Source: Halichoerus grypus
Lineage: Eukaryota; Chordata; Mammalia; Carnivora; Phocidae
Length of the DNA: 64,000 bases
Reading direction: 5' to 3'
Assembly (NCBI RefSeq): GCF_964656455.1
Contig: NC_135715.1
Coordinates: 173,258,437 to 173,322,436, forward strand
Shown piece after piece: positions 46,531 to 58,149 of this stretch. The notes beneath the pieces are model-generated. The model had not been told where the DNA came from and searched no databases. It saw only the letters and a program-made list of their open reading frames with translations. Made by a program: the position numbers and the translations under genes. How positions within the stretch are numbered: position 1 is the first letter of the stretch; every line of letters starts with the position of its first letter.

Positions 46531-49317
46531 GCCCTTTCTCAGTTCTTCTGTGCCCTTGCAGGAGTGTTTGGTGGTTTGTTCTGTCCACAGCAACTTAGTT
46601 TTGGTTTTCACAGTGGCATGGATTGGTCTAGGAAGTTAGGACTCTACCCAAGAGACGTTTAATCTGTAAGGGCAGCTTGTCTCCCAGAATGTACAACCTT
46701 CTGATATAACCAAGTCTAGAGCCCTTGTCCACAACCCTGGACCCATGCTGCATCCAACAGAGAACCCAGACCTTCCTGGCACCCATTTCAGGCAAAATTC
46801 TTTGGTGAGAACCAAAGGCCCTTCCCTGGAGGTCAGCCAGGTGGACATAGCTGTGGATGGAGCAGATGTGGCTTCGTGGGCAGCAAGGTGACCATGTCCC
46901 ATACACTGCATCCTCTTGGCTTCATGGCAGAGAATATCTGCTCAGCTGGTGCTGGCACCCAATGGAGTGTCTCTTTGTGTCCTGCCCACTCTCATGAGTT
47001 TTCCCTTAGAGCACTGCTCTGATAAAAGGTAAATCTATTTTTAAGGATTACTTAAAGCTATATATTTCATGTTTACTCAGATTCTTTACTGTCTGAGGCC
47101 ATTTAACAGTCTTAGGGAATAGACAAATTGTTTTTGGTGTCTGAAAAATAGAGAAAGTCCAAAGACTCATTTTAACAGATGGTCTTATTCCTTTCTTACT
47201 CAGCCTTTTGAGCTAACACAAGGCTAGACTCATTTTCCTTCTTCTAGTGATAAATTTCCATCCAGGTACTGAATTTCTCCATCCATCCAAGGAGCTCAAG
47301 TCTATGGATATGGATTTTTTCATTTAACATTTTTTTTCAACCAACATTTCTTGAGAATAGTCACCTCTCCCATTATCACTTCTACCTACTTTCTGATAAG
47401 GAATCATCTCTTCCTCTGTCCACTCTGTCACATCATTTTCTTCCACTTTCTTAGGACTTCTGGAAGGGAAACTCCCCTTTTCCCATAGGAATCAACTAAT
47501 TGACTGAGTTTTAAAACTGATGACCACCTCTATAGTAATATAGGTGCCATCCTGTGACTCTCATCCATGTTGTTCATTTTCATGCAGTAAGAAGACAACA
47601 TTATGCTTCCTTCTGGCTCACCTAGCCAGGTCTCTTTCTATGTTCTAGCTCCTCTGTCTTGCATTGGTTCAGTGAAACAGGTTTGTGTGGCCAGAGTCAA
47701 GATTCATGGATAGAGGCAGGAGGTGGTAGGATAGAGGTGAGCAAGCATACTTGCTCCTTCTCTCAAAACAAACTAGACCCTGGGTTGCCATTCTGGCTTG
47801 TTTCCCTGGAATTCTGATGAAGGTGGAGTGTCAGCCGTGTTACAACATTCCCTAGGGTGGAGGTAACCCCTGACTGGTGGCTGCTTTACTATCAATGCCT
47901 GGTGGGAGGCTGTAGTTTGGGCGTCCCTGAGTACAGGGACACTTGTAACTACATATGACTTTTGTGGGGAAACTATGTCAAGGTGGATCCTGTATGCACT
48001 ATTGTGGGTCTCATCTCTTTCTTCATGAGCTATCAGCTGGGGGCTGAGAGACTAGCCCTGGACTAGGTTATGGAGTACAGCAAGGACTCACCTGCAGAAG
48101 TAATCTGGACTTGCCTTATGGAGGTTGTGGTTCCTGTCCTAAATTCCTCTAAGTGAATCTAGTGCTAAGTGTACTCTCTGGTAGTTCTGTGAGTCTAAGT
48201 GTCTAATTGAGCCTAAAAATAAATACACTGCTGGTACATTCCAGGCTCCACCTGACTGTCCTACCAGGGAGTCCCTAAGAGGCTGATACTTTATAACCAC
48301 TTATACAGTACTGAGTGTTTTTCCTCAACTGACCAGAACACTGCAGAAGAGAAGTAAATGACTGATACCTGAACTTCACCATTGAAACCACCATCATCAC
48401 TACTGATTATCATCACCAATATCAAAATCATCAATGCAACCATCACAAGAATCTGTTTGTGCATTTCAACTACTGTCCATCATCTTCCACTCTCTTTAGA
48501 TCACATATTACTCTCTTTTTGATTCTGTCTCCTAGAATATTCTCTTATGGACAACCTCTCCTAGAAAAACAATGAATTGAGAGTCCTGCTCTGCTGCCTG
48601 AGTCAGCCTAGGACAAATCCTTCAGTATCAGTTTCCCCATCTGAAAAATGGGAAGAAAATTATTGCCCCCGGGGAAATGGTCTGACAACTGAATTAGCTC
48701 CAGTTATAATCAACAAAATGATAGAGCAGTCTAAACTCTTTAAAGGTGAGCTAGTCTAAATATAAATATATCTGACTACTTTGGGATGGCACTAAAAGCA
48801 CTTGGTCCCTAGGCAGCCCCCTCCTGTCCAATGGCTATCTCCAGGCAGTCACTGACTTGTCAGAGCAGAATGGACAGATCATGGTGTGGCTTTGCATCCT
48901 GGGAAATTATGTTTTCTTAAAAGCTTGGAAGGAAGGAAAGCAATATGAAAACTCTCAATATCTAGCTCACTGTGTTTCTTCCAGAAATTGGGTGACTGAG
49001 TGCCATATATATATGAAGAGAAAGAAGAGAAAGAATTTGAGAGATAGAATTGGGTTGGAGGGAGGCAGATGGAGAGGAGCCAAGAAAGAGACAGAGGATG
49101 AGATGGTTCTGTGGAGTCCTGCTCAGAGGGAGACACTATGAGCAGGAGGGACCAGGGTGCCAGGAGGCACAAGCAGAGGTGCTGGGTGGCTCAGAGCCAC
49201 AGGGAGCAGGTCTGTTGGTGAGGGCTCTTCCTATAAGTGGGCCCAGGTGCACTCAAAGTTGCAGATGGCATCTACAGATGTTCCATAAGGGACACAGAAG
49301 ACTCCTGCTTTCTGACG

Positions 49318-49455
49318 CAAGAAGAGAATGGAAAGAGCACTGGACTGCCAATCAGGAGATCTTGCTTCTAATCCCAGCTGAGCAATACTGAGCAGATCAC
49401 TTCCCTTCTCTGAGCCTTAGTTCTCTCAACTTCAAAACAAGAATCATACAGGTTG
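49318..49455 (+). repeat. MIR relic
   Basis: ATGGAAAGAGCACTGGACTG, TCTAATCCCAGCTGAGC and TCTGAGCCTTAGTTCTCTC are MIR. Confidence 0.8.
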
Positions 49456-51505
49456 ATCCCATGATCTCTTCTATGTTTCCTTCTCTCAGTCTTCAAATCT
49501 ATGAAGCCCTGAATGGCAGGTGGTATTTATGCTCCTCTTTCCCTCCCATGCTCCCTCCAGGGGAGGAGGAGTATGCTTCCCTTGCCCACCCCCACACTGA
49601 TGTTGGTCTCGTTGATGACTTGCATTGGCCCATGGGCTGTGGACAGAGGGGACAGTATGCCAGTATTGAGAAGAAGCTTTGAGAGGCCTTGCAAATTTCC
49701 ACCAGTCCTCTTGTGCTCTTGTACCTGCCTAGAAAGGTACACCCCAGAAGTCCCTGCCCCTTTACCTGGGCCCCAGCATGAGAAGCCACTCAGAGCGGGC
49801 TGCAACCCAATGCACAGTCAGAAGCCAAACCGAGCCAAGCCCAGCTGAGCCACAGCCATCATGCAGACCCAGCCACAGGAAATAAATGCCTGTCATTGTG
49901 AGGCACTGCAATTCTGAAGTTGCCTGTTACTGCAGCCAAAGCTGACTAATACACCACGTGACAGGAAAGCAAGTCTCGTAGAAGGGACCAGTCAAAAGCC
50001 TTCCTGAAGGAGAATGAAGGACAGCTGGAGAGGCTCCGCCAGGCCCTCTGCTGCTGCCCCCCTTCATGCCAGAGCTGTACACCTCCATATGGAGACACAC
50101 CTGGTTTTTGGCAGCCACCACCTGTGCCTCAGCAGGGTAGGAAAGGATTTTGGTAGAGGGGGAACGAAATTAGAATGCTCCAAGTCAAATTCCTCCCCAT
50201 TCACAGTCCTCTCTTCCACAGTCCTCCAAACCTGGGCAATCTGTCTAGGTGCCATAAAAGGCTGCCTTTAAAAAGGCTCTTGAACTCAGGGCTGAGGCAT
50301 TGGTTTAGCTAGCAGGGAGAGGCAGCAAGATGCTTAGACAAGTATCAAGTGCCAGCATCACTGGTCTCTGGCTGCCATAATCAGATGCAAGTCTCCAGGC
50401 CTCTCTGACTCCTAATATTAAAGAGCCCCAAAGAAATTCACATAGCATCTTCCAGCCAAATTCTAGCTAATAGATGTTTTCCTGCCAAACGGAGCAGTGT
50501 AGCCTATTTGATATAATATACAAACTAAAGCCCAGAGAACACAACTGTGGAACTTTAGTGCCATCAGCATCATGGCCTAGGGGGTAACATGAGACTTCCA
50601 GGTTAGGATGTATGACCAGTGCTTAACCATGCTTCATGTCACTGAAAGAAAACCGGGATCTTGGTCACTTGAATGACAACTCCAGAGTTGAAAACCATAA
50701 GCATTTGTTGGGAAGAACAAAAAGACCCGGCCCTCCACCAATCGACCTAACATAATAGAAAAGGAAGGAACACAGATTTGGGAATGGTGTAAGGGAACAG
50801 ACAGGAATTAAAGTGGAGGGTTTCCAACTTTTTTTCTAAAACACCAAAGATTTATTTAGAACAGAAATATATGTAAATGGATAAAAGTACCAAAACTCAA
50901 GGTGAAGCAAGGGTGAAGATTCAGAGGCTGTCTGCCCTGTGTTCCATTGCCCACTCCCAAAATTGGTTCCTGAAGCTATGTGTGGAACATTGGGACTCCA
51001 TACAATTTGAAAACCACTAGACTAGAGAAATCTGGGGCACTATAATAGGCTTATGGAAAGCTGAAGAAAAGGGGGGAAGGGCAGGTATCATGATGCTGTT
51101 TCTGGGCATTTTGCTGGGAAGGGAATGGAATTAAATGTATAGTCATCCCTTGTCATGGCTTGGCGACCATGGAGTACACAACAGAGAAGAGGGCCTCCAC
51201 ATCCCGTTTGAGGCGGACAGACTGACAAACTGACCTTTCTCAAGTCTTCTTAGAGGCAAGCCTCCTTATCCTTATCTTCAACTGGGCAAGAATAGATTTG
51301 TTTGGGAAAGATTTAGATCTTCTTCCTTTGGCCTGCCTCCTCCCCCACCCCATTGACCCCTCAAATCTAAGGTGCTGGCTCCTCCTGAGTTTACAGGTCT
51401 CAAGCTTGGTGCTTCGACCTTTCAGAGGGAGGGATCCTGAGAGATCTGTCTAACTCACCAGCACATGGCTCCTCACTTCCCATAGAGACAGGCCCCCAGA
51501 CCCAC

Positions 51506-51698
51506 CTATGCACACCACATCCATGAATCCGTACATCCCATAGCAGATCTGGAAGAGGAGATCTTGGCGCTGCCATTTTGCTGAGGGACTGAAGGTTGAC
51601 CAGATAAGCCAAGAGATACTGGCGATGAGGAAGAGGGAACCCAAGATGGCGGCTGCAATCTGAACCTTCTCAATGACTGTCAGAGAGATGGCTTGCCA
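51506..51698 (-). CDS. MARCHF4: MARCHF4 exon 3, both transmembrane segments
   Basis: Encodes 64 codons plus one base. It starts [13 protein letters not shown] right after the RING-CH domain, then a hydrophobic segment ([18 protein letters not shown], first membrane span), a short polar loop of about a dozen residues ([11 protein letters not shown]), then the second span beginning [18 protein letters not shown]. The tight hairpin of two spans after an N-terminal RING-CH is the standard MARCH layout, placing both the RING and the C-tail in the cytosol. The acceptor CTTCTTTGCAG and donor GTGGGT are good. Length of 193 nt leaves phase 1, matching exon 4. Near-identical to human MARCH4 across the exon. 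Confidence 0.98.
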
Positions 51699-51869
51699 CT
51701 GCAAAGAAGACAAGGATAGGTTAGCTGTTGCTTGGATGCCCTTACCCCATTTCCACCCCATTCCCATCCCTCCTCCTTCTGCTGCCCCAACCTCTTACCT
51801 GGGGTTTAGGATTTAATGCAAAATTCTTAACTTGGAATACAATGGCTATCGTTACAAGTTTCTGAGTTT

Positions 51870-52063
51870 TTTTTAAATTTTATTTATTTATTTATTTGAC
51901 AGAGAGAGACAGCGAGAGCAGAAACACAAGCAGGGGGAGTGGGAGAGGGAGAAGCAGGCTTCCTGCCGAGCAGGGAGCCCGATGAGGGGCTCGATCCCAG
52001 GACCCTGGGATCATGACCTGAGCTGAAGGCAGATGCTTAACGACTGAGCCACCTAGGCGCCCC
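51870..52063 (-). mobile_element. Can-SINE close to MARCHF4 exon 3
   Basis: Reverse copy, sense to MARCHF4. Exact duplication AAGTTTCTGAGTTT at 51856-51869 and 52064-52077. Its A-tail end is about 170 nt upstream of the exon 3 acceptor. Confidence 0.97.
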
Positions 52064-52604
52064 AAGTTTCTGAGTTTCTTGTTGCACTTTTAATATGGAG
52101 GAAACTGATACCACACCAAATGGTCAGAAGTTATTGTAGGGAGGGAGTTCTGGGCAGCCATGGCTGGGAAGGAAGGCCTTTATAATTGATTATGATACAG
52201 ACAGAGAAAGTGAAAGTGCAGAGCCAGTGTAGGTGGTATTCTAGGGCCCAGAATATTCTTTTCAGAGCAATGTTGTTTATTTTCACACTAATAGGGCACA
52301 GGCCTTTCTTTTACTTATTTTCTACAACACCTGACATGTCATTTAATATAAATACCAGATATTACCAATTCAACAGACAAGGAGAGGACACAGGATGTGG
52401 GGGAGAGATAAGAAAAACAGTATAATTTACTGACTATATATGAGCACTGAGATCTCATTTTTTAACAGAAAAAGCACTACGCTAATAGCAGTATTGAAGG
52501 ATGGATTGAAGGCTGAGGTGTGGGTGGTTTTCAACTCTGAAATTCTATGATTCTATGACTGGCCTCAGTAGCACAGGCCTAAAGGAGCCTGGAGTTGGAT
52601 TTTA

Positions 52605-53205
52605 GTTTGGGATTTATTCATGCTCTCACTCAACAAATATGTACTCTGCTAGGTGCTGGAGATAAAGCAGTAAGCAAAAACATATAAGATTTCTGTCCTC
52701 ATGGAATTTATAGTCTAGGAAACACAGATGATCAAATAATTTATTTACAACTATAGGTCACCAGGCATAAGCGAAGGAGGTACATAGAACTATGAGAGCC
52801 TTTGATAGGTGGATTCGACTTGTCAGAAGAAGCAATGCTTGAGTTGAGTAGGAGTTTAGGCAAAGAAAGGGGGGAAGAGTGCTCTAGGCACAGGAGAAAG
52901 CGTGTGCAAAGGTCCTGTGGCAGAAAAAAAAAGTATAGTGAATATGAAAACCTGGAAGACCAGAAAGGGTGGAGCAGAGAGAGCAAAAGGGAGTGTGGGG
53001 TGAGACAGCTGGGAAAATAAGAAGAGAAGACCATATGGAATCTTGAAGAATATGCACAGAATTTTGGCTGTGTCCTAAGAGTAAACATGACGCTATGGAA
53101 CAGTTTTAAGCAGGGAAGTGACAGGATCCCATTTGGGAAGGCAGAGGGCAGGACAATCTTCTGATTGTCGGGATTTGTGTAAAGTCCTATGGAGAACACC
53201 CCCAG
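52605..53205 (-). repeat. L2-associated relic
   Basis: CAACAAATATGTACTCTGC, then AAGCAGTAAGCAAAAACA, GGAATTTATAGTCTAGG, GTGCAAAGGTCCTGTGGCAG and AGCAGGGAAGTGACAGG match the reverse L2 plus associated sequence also seen at 33830-36360 and 60865-62400. Confidence 0.7.
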
Positions 53206-54464
53206 CAGGATCTCAGCCTGAACTCCCCAGAAAAATCAGACAACTTTCCATCTGCCAATAGTGAGTCCTTCCTCTGCACTAAATTGTCGTGGATGCAAGC
53301 ACTGAGTCCGGCTCCAGAGGGACTGACCAGCGGCCCCTAAGGAATTGTAACCATTGGAATACGTTTCACTTGCTGTTCTAGATGTAGGACATCAGCCTTT
53401 ACATTTAATTGTACAGATAGCATCCCATTACAGGTAATTGGGCCTTTAAATTTTCCACTGCTTCCCCCAGCCTGGGGTTACACAAAACAAGGGGATTTTC
53501 CAGAAGATGGCCTGATCCTACAGACTCCTCTCAAATATTGCACCACAAATGCTTTCTCCAGAGCCTGCCTCTCCGTCCATGAAGAGGGTTCCTGACTGAG
53601 CTTTTTGTTTTGACCACTGAGTCATCAATAACCTTCACTTTCTCCTGCTCCAGACTTCAAAACACCCAAATATAGAGGCACAGAAAGGTCCCCTTAATCC
53701 CTAAAGCCACCCTAATCCCTAGTCCCCCAAGTGAGCTGTCGAACCTCAGCAGGGCCCCTGACTACAGTCTGAAGCATGATGGGAAGGAAACAGGGTGGGG
53801 TGCTGTAGCCAGACTCTCCTCCTGTCTGTCCCATGTGAGCCTCTACAAAAGGGGCGGGGAACAGAGCTGCAAAGAGCAAGAGAGAATAAGACAGCTCTGA
53901 AATCTCAAAGGGAGGCTGGGAAGGGGCGAAGGCTCCAGAGACTCTGCTACTCCCAACATTGGGGCTTCATTCCAAACAAGGTTCCAATCGCAGTATCGTG
54001 AGACCCCCTTCCGCCCCCACCCCCGCACCGCAGCACCAAGACTGGGCATTTCCTTCAACCCCGGAAGGGGCACTGAGCAAGGAAGGGGTCAGGACCCCGT
54101 TCTGGCCGAGCTCTGCTCCAGCTTGCACGGTGTCAGCTAGTAGAAGTCAGTAAGTCATAAGGACCGTCAGTTTTCCCTTTCATAACAATGGAAATCATTG
54201 GCCCTTCCCACTCCCTAGAGTGCCATGAGGGTGGAATGAAAGAACTCTTTGAAGGGGACAGGCAGCATCATTTCCACTTTCCAGTATGTTTGAGTAAAAA
54301 TACAGTGACGCACGTCCCGGTGGGATATTCCTTTTTCTCCCCCCAGGTGGGACCTTCCCAAACGCACTCAGCAAAGCCGTGGCTGCACACCGCAGGTCGG
54401 AAGAGTCAGCCCCCTGTGTGCAAGCCGCCCCGCCAGGGTAACTGTGAGCGAACTGTGCCTCCAC

Positions 54465-54595
54465 TGCTTCATCTGTAGATTGGGAAGAAGAACAGTGCCC
54501 ACTGCATTGGGTTGTTTTCAGTATTAAATGAGATAATACACGTGAAGACTTAGAGTGGCCCCCAGGAAGCACTAACTAAACGTCATTAATATAAC
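54465..54595 (+). repeat. MIR relic (3' half)
   Basis: CTTCATCTGTAGATTGGGAA, then TTAAATGAGATAATACACGT and GGCCCCCAGGAAGCAC follow MIR. Confidence 0.7.
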
Positions 54596-55600
54596 TACAG
54601 TTCAGCTGTAGCAGAGAGAGGGTGAGGAGCAGCCAGGGAGCCCCGAGGCCACCCCGAGATTCCTTTCTCCATGGCTCTTCTGCTAGAAACAGAACCTTGC
54701 GCGTGTCACTGAGATACCATGCCGGGGCGAGCACTGTTTCTCACAGCTTTGTATGGGGCTGGACCGCGAGGTGAGGGACCTGAGACATGGGAGAGGCCCC
54801 CCGCCCCGCTCTGACAGCAGAGGCTTGTCACCCTGCCACCCCACCCGCAGCTCCACTTGCTTGCAGGAGGGCCCGCCTGCTCCGTCCCCGACTGCAGGTG
54901 CTTCCGCTGGGCTGTGGGAGCACGAGCTGCTCCCTGGTGGCTGCCTCCCTCTTGGCTGGGCCTGAGAAGCCCAGGACACACAGCTGGGACAATCTGGGCC
55001 ACAACCACACAATACTGCCACTAGGCCAAACTACTTCCTCCTTCTGGTGCTATCCAGAAAAGTGCAATGCCATTTACTGAGCACACATCATGCGTTTCCA
55101 AGAGCAACAGAATCAGAGGGAGTCCCCGGTGCCTAGAAACTCACAGTTAGAGACATGTTAGTCACTTAAATTCATGAATCAGTATTGTCAATACTGCCAT
55201 TTGCTCACCATACTTAAGAGAGCAGAATAACCTTTTCTTTCTTTCTTTCCTTCTTTTTTTTTTAACTCCCAGAGAAAAAATTATCCCTAAATGGTTTTTC
55301 ATTTTATGAGTCAAAGTCTGGTGCCTGTTTATGAACCAAGGGGGGATTTGGGGGTGGGCTTGTGGATCTGGACTCTGACCCTTTCCCAAGGCTTGAATGA
55401 GAGAAGAAGAGAGTGAATGCACCCCAGAGGGTATGGACTCTGCGGTCTCACGACACCACTATTTTAAGACACTTGAAGATTTGAAATGAATGACTGAAGA
55501 CGGGACCAGCACAGGGAGAGGCTCCTCTCATTCCGACCCCTTCATAGACATCAGGATGGCTGAGGTGCCTGGGAGTTTTAATGCCTCCTTCCAGAAATGA

Positions 55601-55615
55601 TGCCCCCTGCTGGCC
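55601..55615 (-). promoter_or_regulatory. CTCF-like motif
   Basis: The reverse complement reads GGCCAGCAGGGGGCA, an excellent match to the CTCF core (CCASYAGRKGGC). It lies outside any recognised transposon. Binding is inferred from the motif alone. Confidence 0.5.
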
Positions 55616-55637
55616 CACAGGCATGTGCTAGCACTCT

Positions 55638-55688
55638 CACACACACACACACGCACGCACACACTCACATGCGCGTGCACACACACTC
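55638..55688. repeat. CA-rich microsatellite
   Basis: CACACACACACGCACGCAC and following ACACACACTC units, interrupted. Confidence 0.9.
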
Positions 55689-55856
55689 TCCTTCCTGGCA
55701 GCGCCTCATGTAAAACTCCACAGTGTTTAAACTAAAATGCCTGGACACCACAGCTCCAGGCTTCTGGCTGCCCCTCCACACGAAGCCCCCAGCCCCACAG
55801 TCGCACCACACCACCGCCCTTCTGGGACGGCAGAGTCCACTCTTCCCCACGCCACC

Positions 55857-55871
55857 GCCCCCCCCCCCCCG
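55857..55871. repeat. Poly-C tract
   Basis: Run of C of about 14 bases after CCACCG, preceding GCCCGG. Likely polymorphic and error-prone in assembly. Confidence 0.9.
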
Positions 55872-56100
55872 CCCGGAGAAAGGAGGAGTGAAGCGAGTGT
55901 GCCAGGCCACTGGTGTGCTGGCTCATTATTATGTGGCAGCTTCACTGGCTGACCGTGCGTATGTGCAGGTATTTTCAGAAGCAAAGTGCTCTCTATATGT
56001 GAGTGCGCCTTGCAGGGAGAGCCATTGGGTTTGAAGGATTTACGAGGTGGAGCAGGGCCTGCCAGCAGCGCTGGGGATGAGGGATGTGTCAGGGCAGGGC

Positions 56101-56123
56101 GGGAGGGTGGGGGAGGACGGGGG
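56101..56123 (+). other. G-quadruplex motif
   Basis: G runs at 56101-56103, 56105-56107, 56109-56113 and 56119-56123 with loops of 1, 1 and 5 bases. Confidence 0.75.
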
Positions 56124-56299
56124 TGCAGCCCTGTCCTAATCCGTGGAATCCATGCGGCAGGCCCCACCCCAGCCCGGCCGCTCTGCCCTTGCCCCTGACG
56201 GTAGCCCATTCTCAGTCCCTCCTTTTCCTTTTTCCTTCCCTTCTGTTTCTCACTGCCTCCCTCTCCTGTCTCTTCTCCATTTTTCTGCGGTTCCTAGTC

Positions 56300-56430
56300 A
56301 CGAGGAGCGTGGTCCATGGACCAGCAGCAACAGCATCACCCAGAGGTTGTTAGAAATGCAGACTCTCAGGCCCTGCCCCAGACTCCTGAGTCACAGTCTG
56401 CATGTTAACAAGATTCCAGGTGAACTGAAT
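56300..56430 (-). repeat. MER5A relic
   Basis: TGGACCAGCAGCAACAGCAT, TTGTTAGAAATGCAGACTCT and AACAAGATTCCAGGTGAAC are MER5A in reverse. Confidence 0.85.
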
Positions 56431-56565
56431 GCACCTTAATGTCTGGGATAGGCCGCTGAGTCTCCTCCTCCTTATTTCTTCTTTTCCCGCCCTTAGCTTT
56501 CCCTCAGTCTTCCTCCCACACCTCCCACCCTCTTTTTTCCATCCTGCTCTCATCTGCCCTCTAGT

Positions 56566-56855
56566 CTGTCCCTCTTTCTTTTCTTTTCCTCCCTGCCTCC
56601 CTCCCTCCTTTCTTTCTTTCCTTTCTGCTTCCATCCACCCACCTACCCTTACATACATCCATCCACCCACCCATCCTTATATCCATCCATCCATCCAACC
56701 ATCCATCCATCCATCCATCTGCCCACCCACCCTTACATCCATCCATCCACCCATCCATCCTTACATCTATCCATCCATCCACCCACCCTTACATCTATCC
56801 ATCCACTCACCCATTCATCTGTCCATCCATCCACCCATCCACCCATCCATCCCTT
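56566..56855. repeat. CT-rich tract and (ATCC)n tetranucleotide array
   Basis: About 60 bp of CTTT/CCTC low-complexity sequence passes into about 220 bp of CCATCCATCCACCCATCC-type units with TTACAT interruptions. A higher-order unit of roughly 40-60 bp (CACCCACCCTTACATCC with flanking ATCC) recurs about four times. The Pro/His/Ser-rich frame at 56429-56857 is a repeat artefact. Confidence 0.97.
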
Positions 56856-57086
56856 AGCTCACTGATTCTGTCTACCATTTAATTCTCGACACATCTTTCC
56901 TTCTAAATCTTTCCTCTGTCTTTACCCATCCCTTTCTCTTCTTGCTAAGGCTGAGGAGAAAACACAAGAGCTCTCATCCTGTCTGCCCGCATGTCACTGT
57001 TATCGTGCCCACCTAGCTCATCTTGTTACTTTTCTCCAGACTGCCCTGGACTCTAAGGGGAAAGCATTCTCCCACCCCAGTCGTAC

Positions 57087-57242
57087 CTGCAGAGGATTTT
57101 TTGTGCTTATGGCGATGACGTGGTACTTGTAGTAGCACAGCTCGCAGCTCCAGCAGCCCCGCTCGCTGATCCACTTGATGAGGCAGGGCTGGTGCGTGCA
57201 CTTGACGGAGCCATCACAGCGGCACGGGCTCAGCAGCTCCCC
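57087..57242 (-). CDS. MARCHF4: MARCHF4 exon 2, most of the RING-CH domain
   Basis: Fifty-two codons, [15 protein letters not shown] through [12 protein letters not shown]. It supplies six of the eight zinc ligands of the C4HC3 RING-CH finger: the C-x-C pair (PCRCD), the His and Cys of THQPC, and the final CELC pair; the first C-x2-C pair must be in exon 1, outside the window. The Trp of IKWIS, used in RING-CH folds near the E2 contact, is present. Acceptor CTCTCCCTGCAG and donor GTACGA bound it, both phase 0. With exons 3 and 4 this makes 238 residues, so exon 1 should encode about 170 if the protein matches the human 410. Together the exons form a standard, intact MARCH4 C-terminal half. 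Confidence 0.98.
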
Positions 57243-57554
57243 CTGCAGGGAGAGAGGCAGAGGGTGGTGAGTTCTGGGTCTGGAGTCTGGCGGGTGGGTG
57301 GCTGCTGGAGTGATGGTTTGGGCCACCTGGATAAGACAGACCACACCACTTAAACCAGTCCCTGGCTTTGTTGGGAAGTACCAGAATCCACGGGGGACAG
57401 GGGAGCCAGGCAACTTCAGAGAACTCAACTAACATTTCGGAGCCTCGGCTCCCATTGGGTGCTGCCCAAGTCCTGAGGTGCCTACGAAATGAGTGGGTTG
57501 ATTTTTATGGAAGCCCTCTACCTGCACTGTCCTGAGGAACAGGGATGAGATGCC

Positions 57555-57890
57555 TGCTCCATGAGAATGGGAATCATATCCATTCGTGGACGTCCAGACC
57601 CCAGCACCTTGCTCAGTGCCCAGCACTCAGTGTATATACGTGCCATGAATGAACTTGGTAGCAGAAACGCTCAGAGCGCCTCATCCCCATATAACCCTTC
57701 CCAGTTCCCCGCTCTGCTCCTCCAGTATTGACAGGCCCCCTTCACTGTAGCTCCTGCCCTTCCTATACCCACTGTTGCAGCACTTCCCCCATTTGTCTCT
57801 GGGTTACTGCACCGTGACCCCTTACAGGGACAATAGCTTATCCATCTTTGCATCCTTAGCACCTAGTGCCGTGCTTGAAACAGATCCTCC
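57555..57890 (+). repeat. L2 relics (two tandem pieces)
   Basis: CAGACCCCAGCACCTTGCTC with CCATGAATGAAC ends one L2 3' terminus. ACTGTAGCTCCTGCCC through CATCCTTAGCACCTAGTGCC is another. Confidence 0.7.
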
Positions 57891-58149
57891 TTGCAATGTT
57901 GGTGGCAAAATGCATTCCTATCTGTTTGATGAACAAGAAGTTCTGCTCCCCTAGGACATGGCCAGCTCTGGCACCAGGTGGCCAACTGTGGCACCTGGGA
58001 GAGAAGAAGAGGCAGGAGATGCCCACGTCGCTGGGCACCCGCCACAGCCTTCCAGGTCTAAAGGGCCCTCGGTAGTGAGTAGTTGCTGTGTAGCTTGGAG
58101 AAAGAAATAGGAGGGGGTGAGCGGGCAGAGGTGCTGGGGGAGGGGCAAA

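Larger units (their letters stand above)
33221..51505 (-). other. MARCHF4 intron 3 (18.3 kb)
   Basis: Donor GTGGGT at 51505, acceptor CCACAG ending at 33221. Contains L2, MIR, MER5A and Can-SINE copies listed separately. No other exon or RNA gene was recognised. Stretches at 46530-49310 and 49460-51400 contain no recognised feature apart from low-complexity CATCA-type sequence near 48380-48450. Confidence 0.9.
51699..57086 (-). other. MARCHF4 intron 2 (5.4 kb)
   Basis: Donor GTACGA at 57086, acceptor TTTGCAG ending at 51699. Holds a Can-SINE, L2 and MIR relics and the tetranucleotide array. Segments 53210-54460 and 54600-55600 contain no recognised feature; the overlapping GC-rich frames around 54680-55080 are judged spurious. 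Confidence 0.93.

Noticed and set aside
54683..55080. Cluster of overlapping frames around 100 codons
   Set aside because: GC-rich intron 2 DNA; no frame is preferred, and no exon signals fit MARCHF4 phases.
56429..56857. Pro/His/Ser-rich 142-codon frame
   Set aside because: Translation of the CT and ATCC repeat array.
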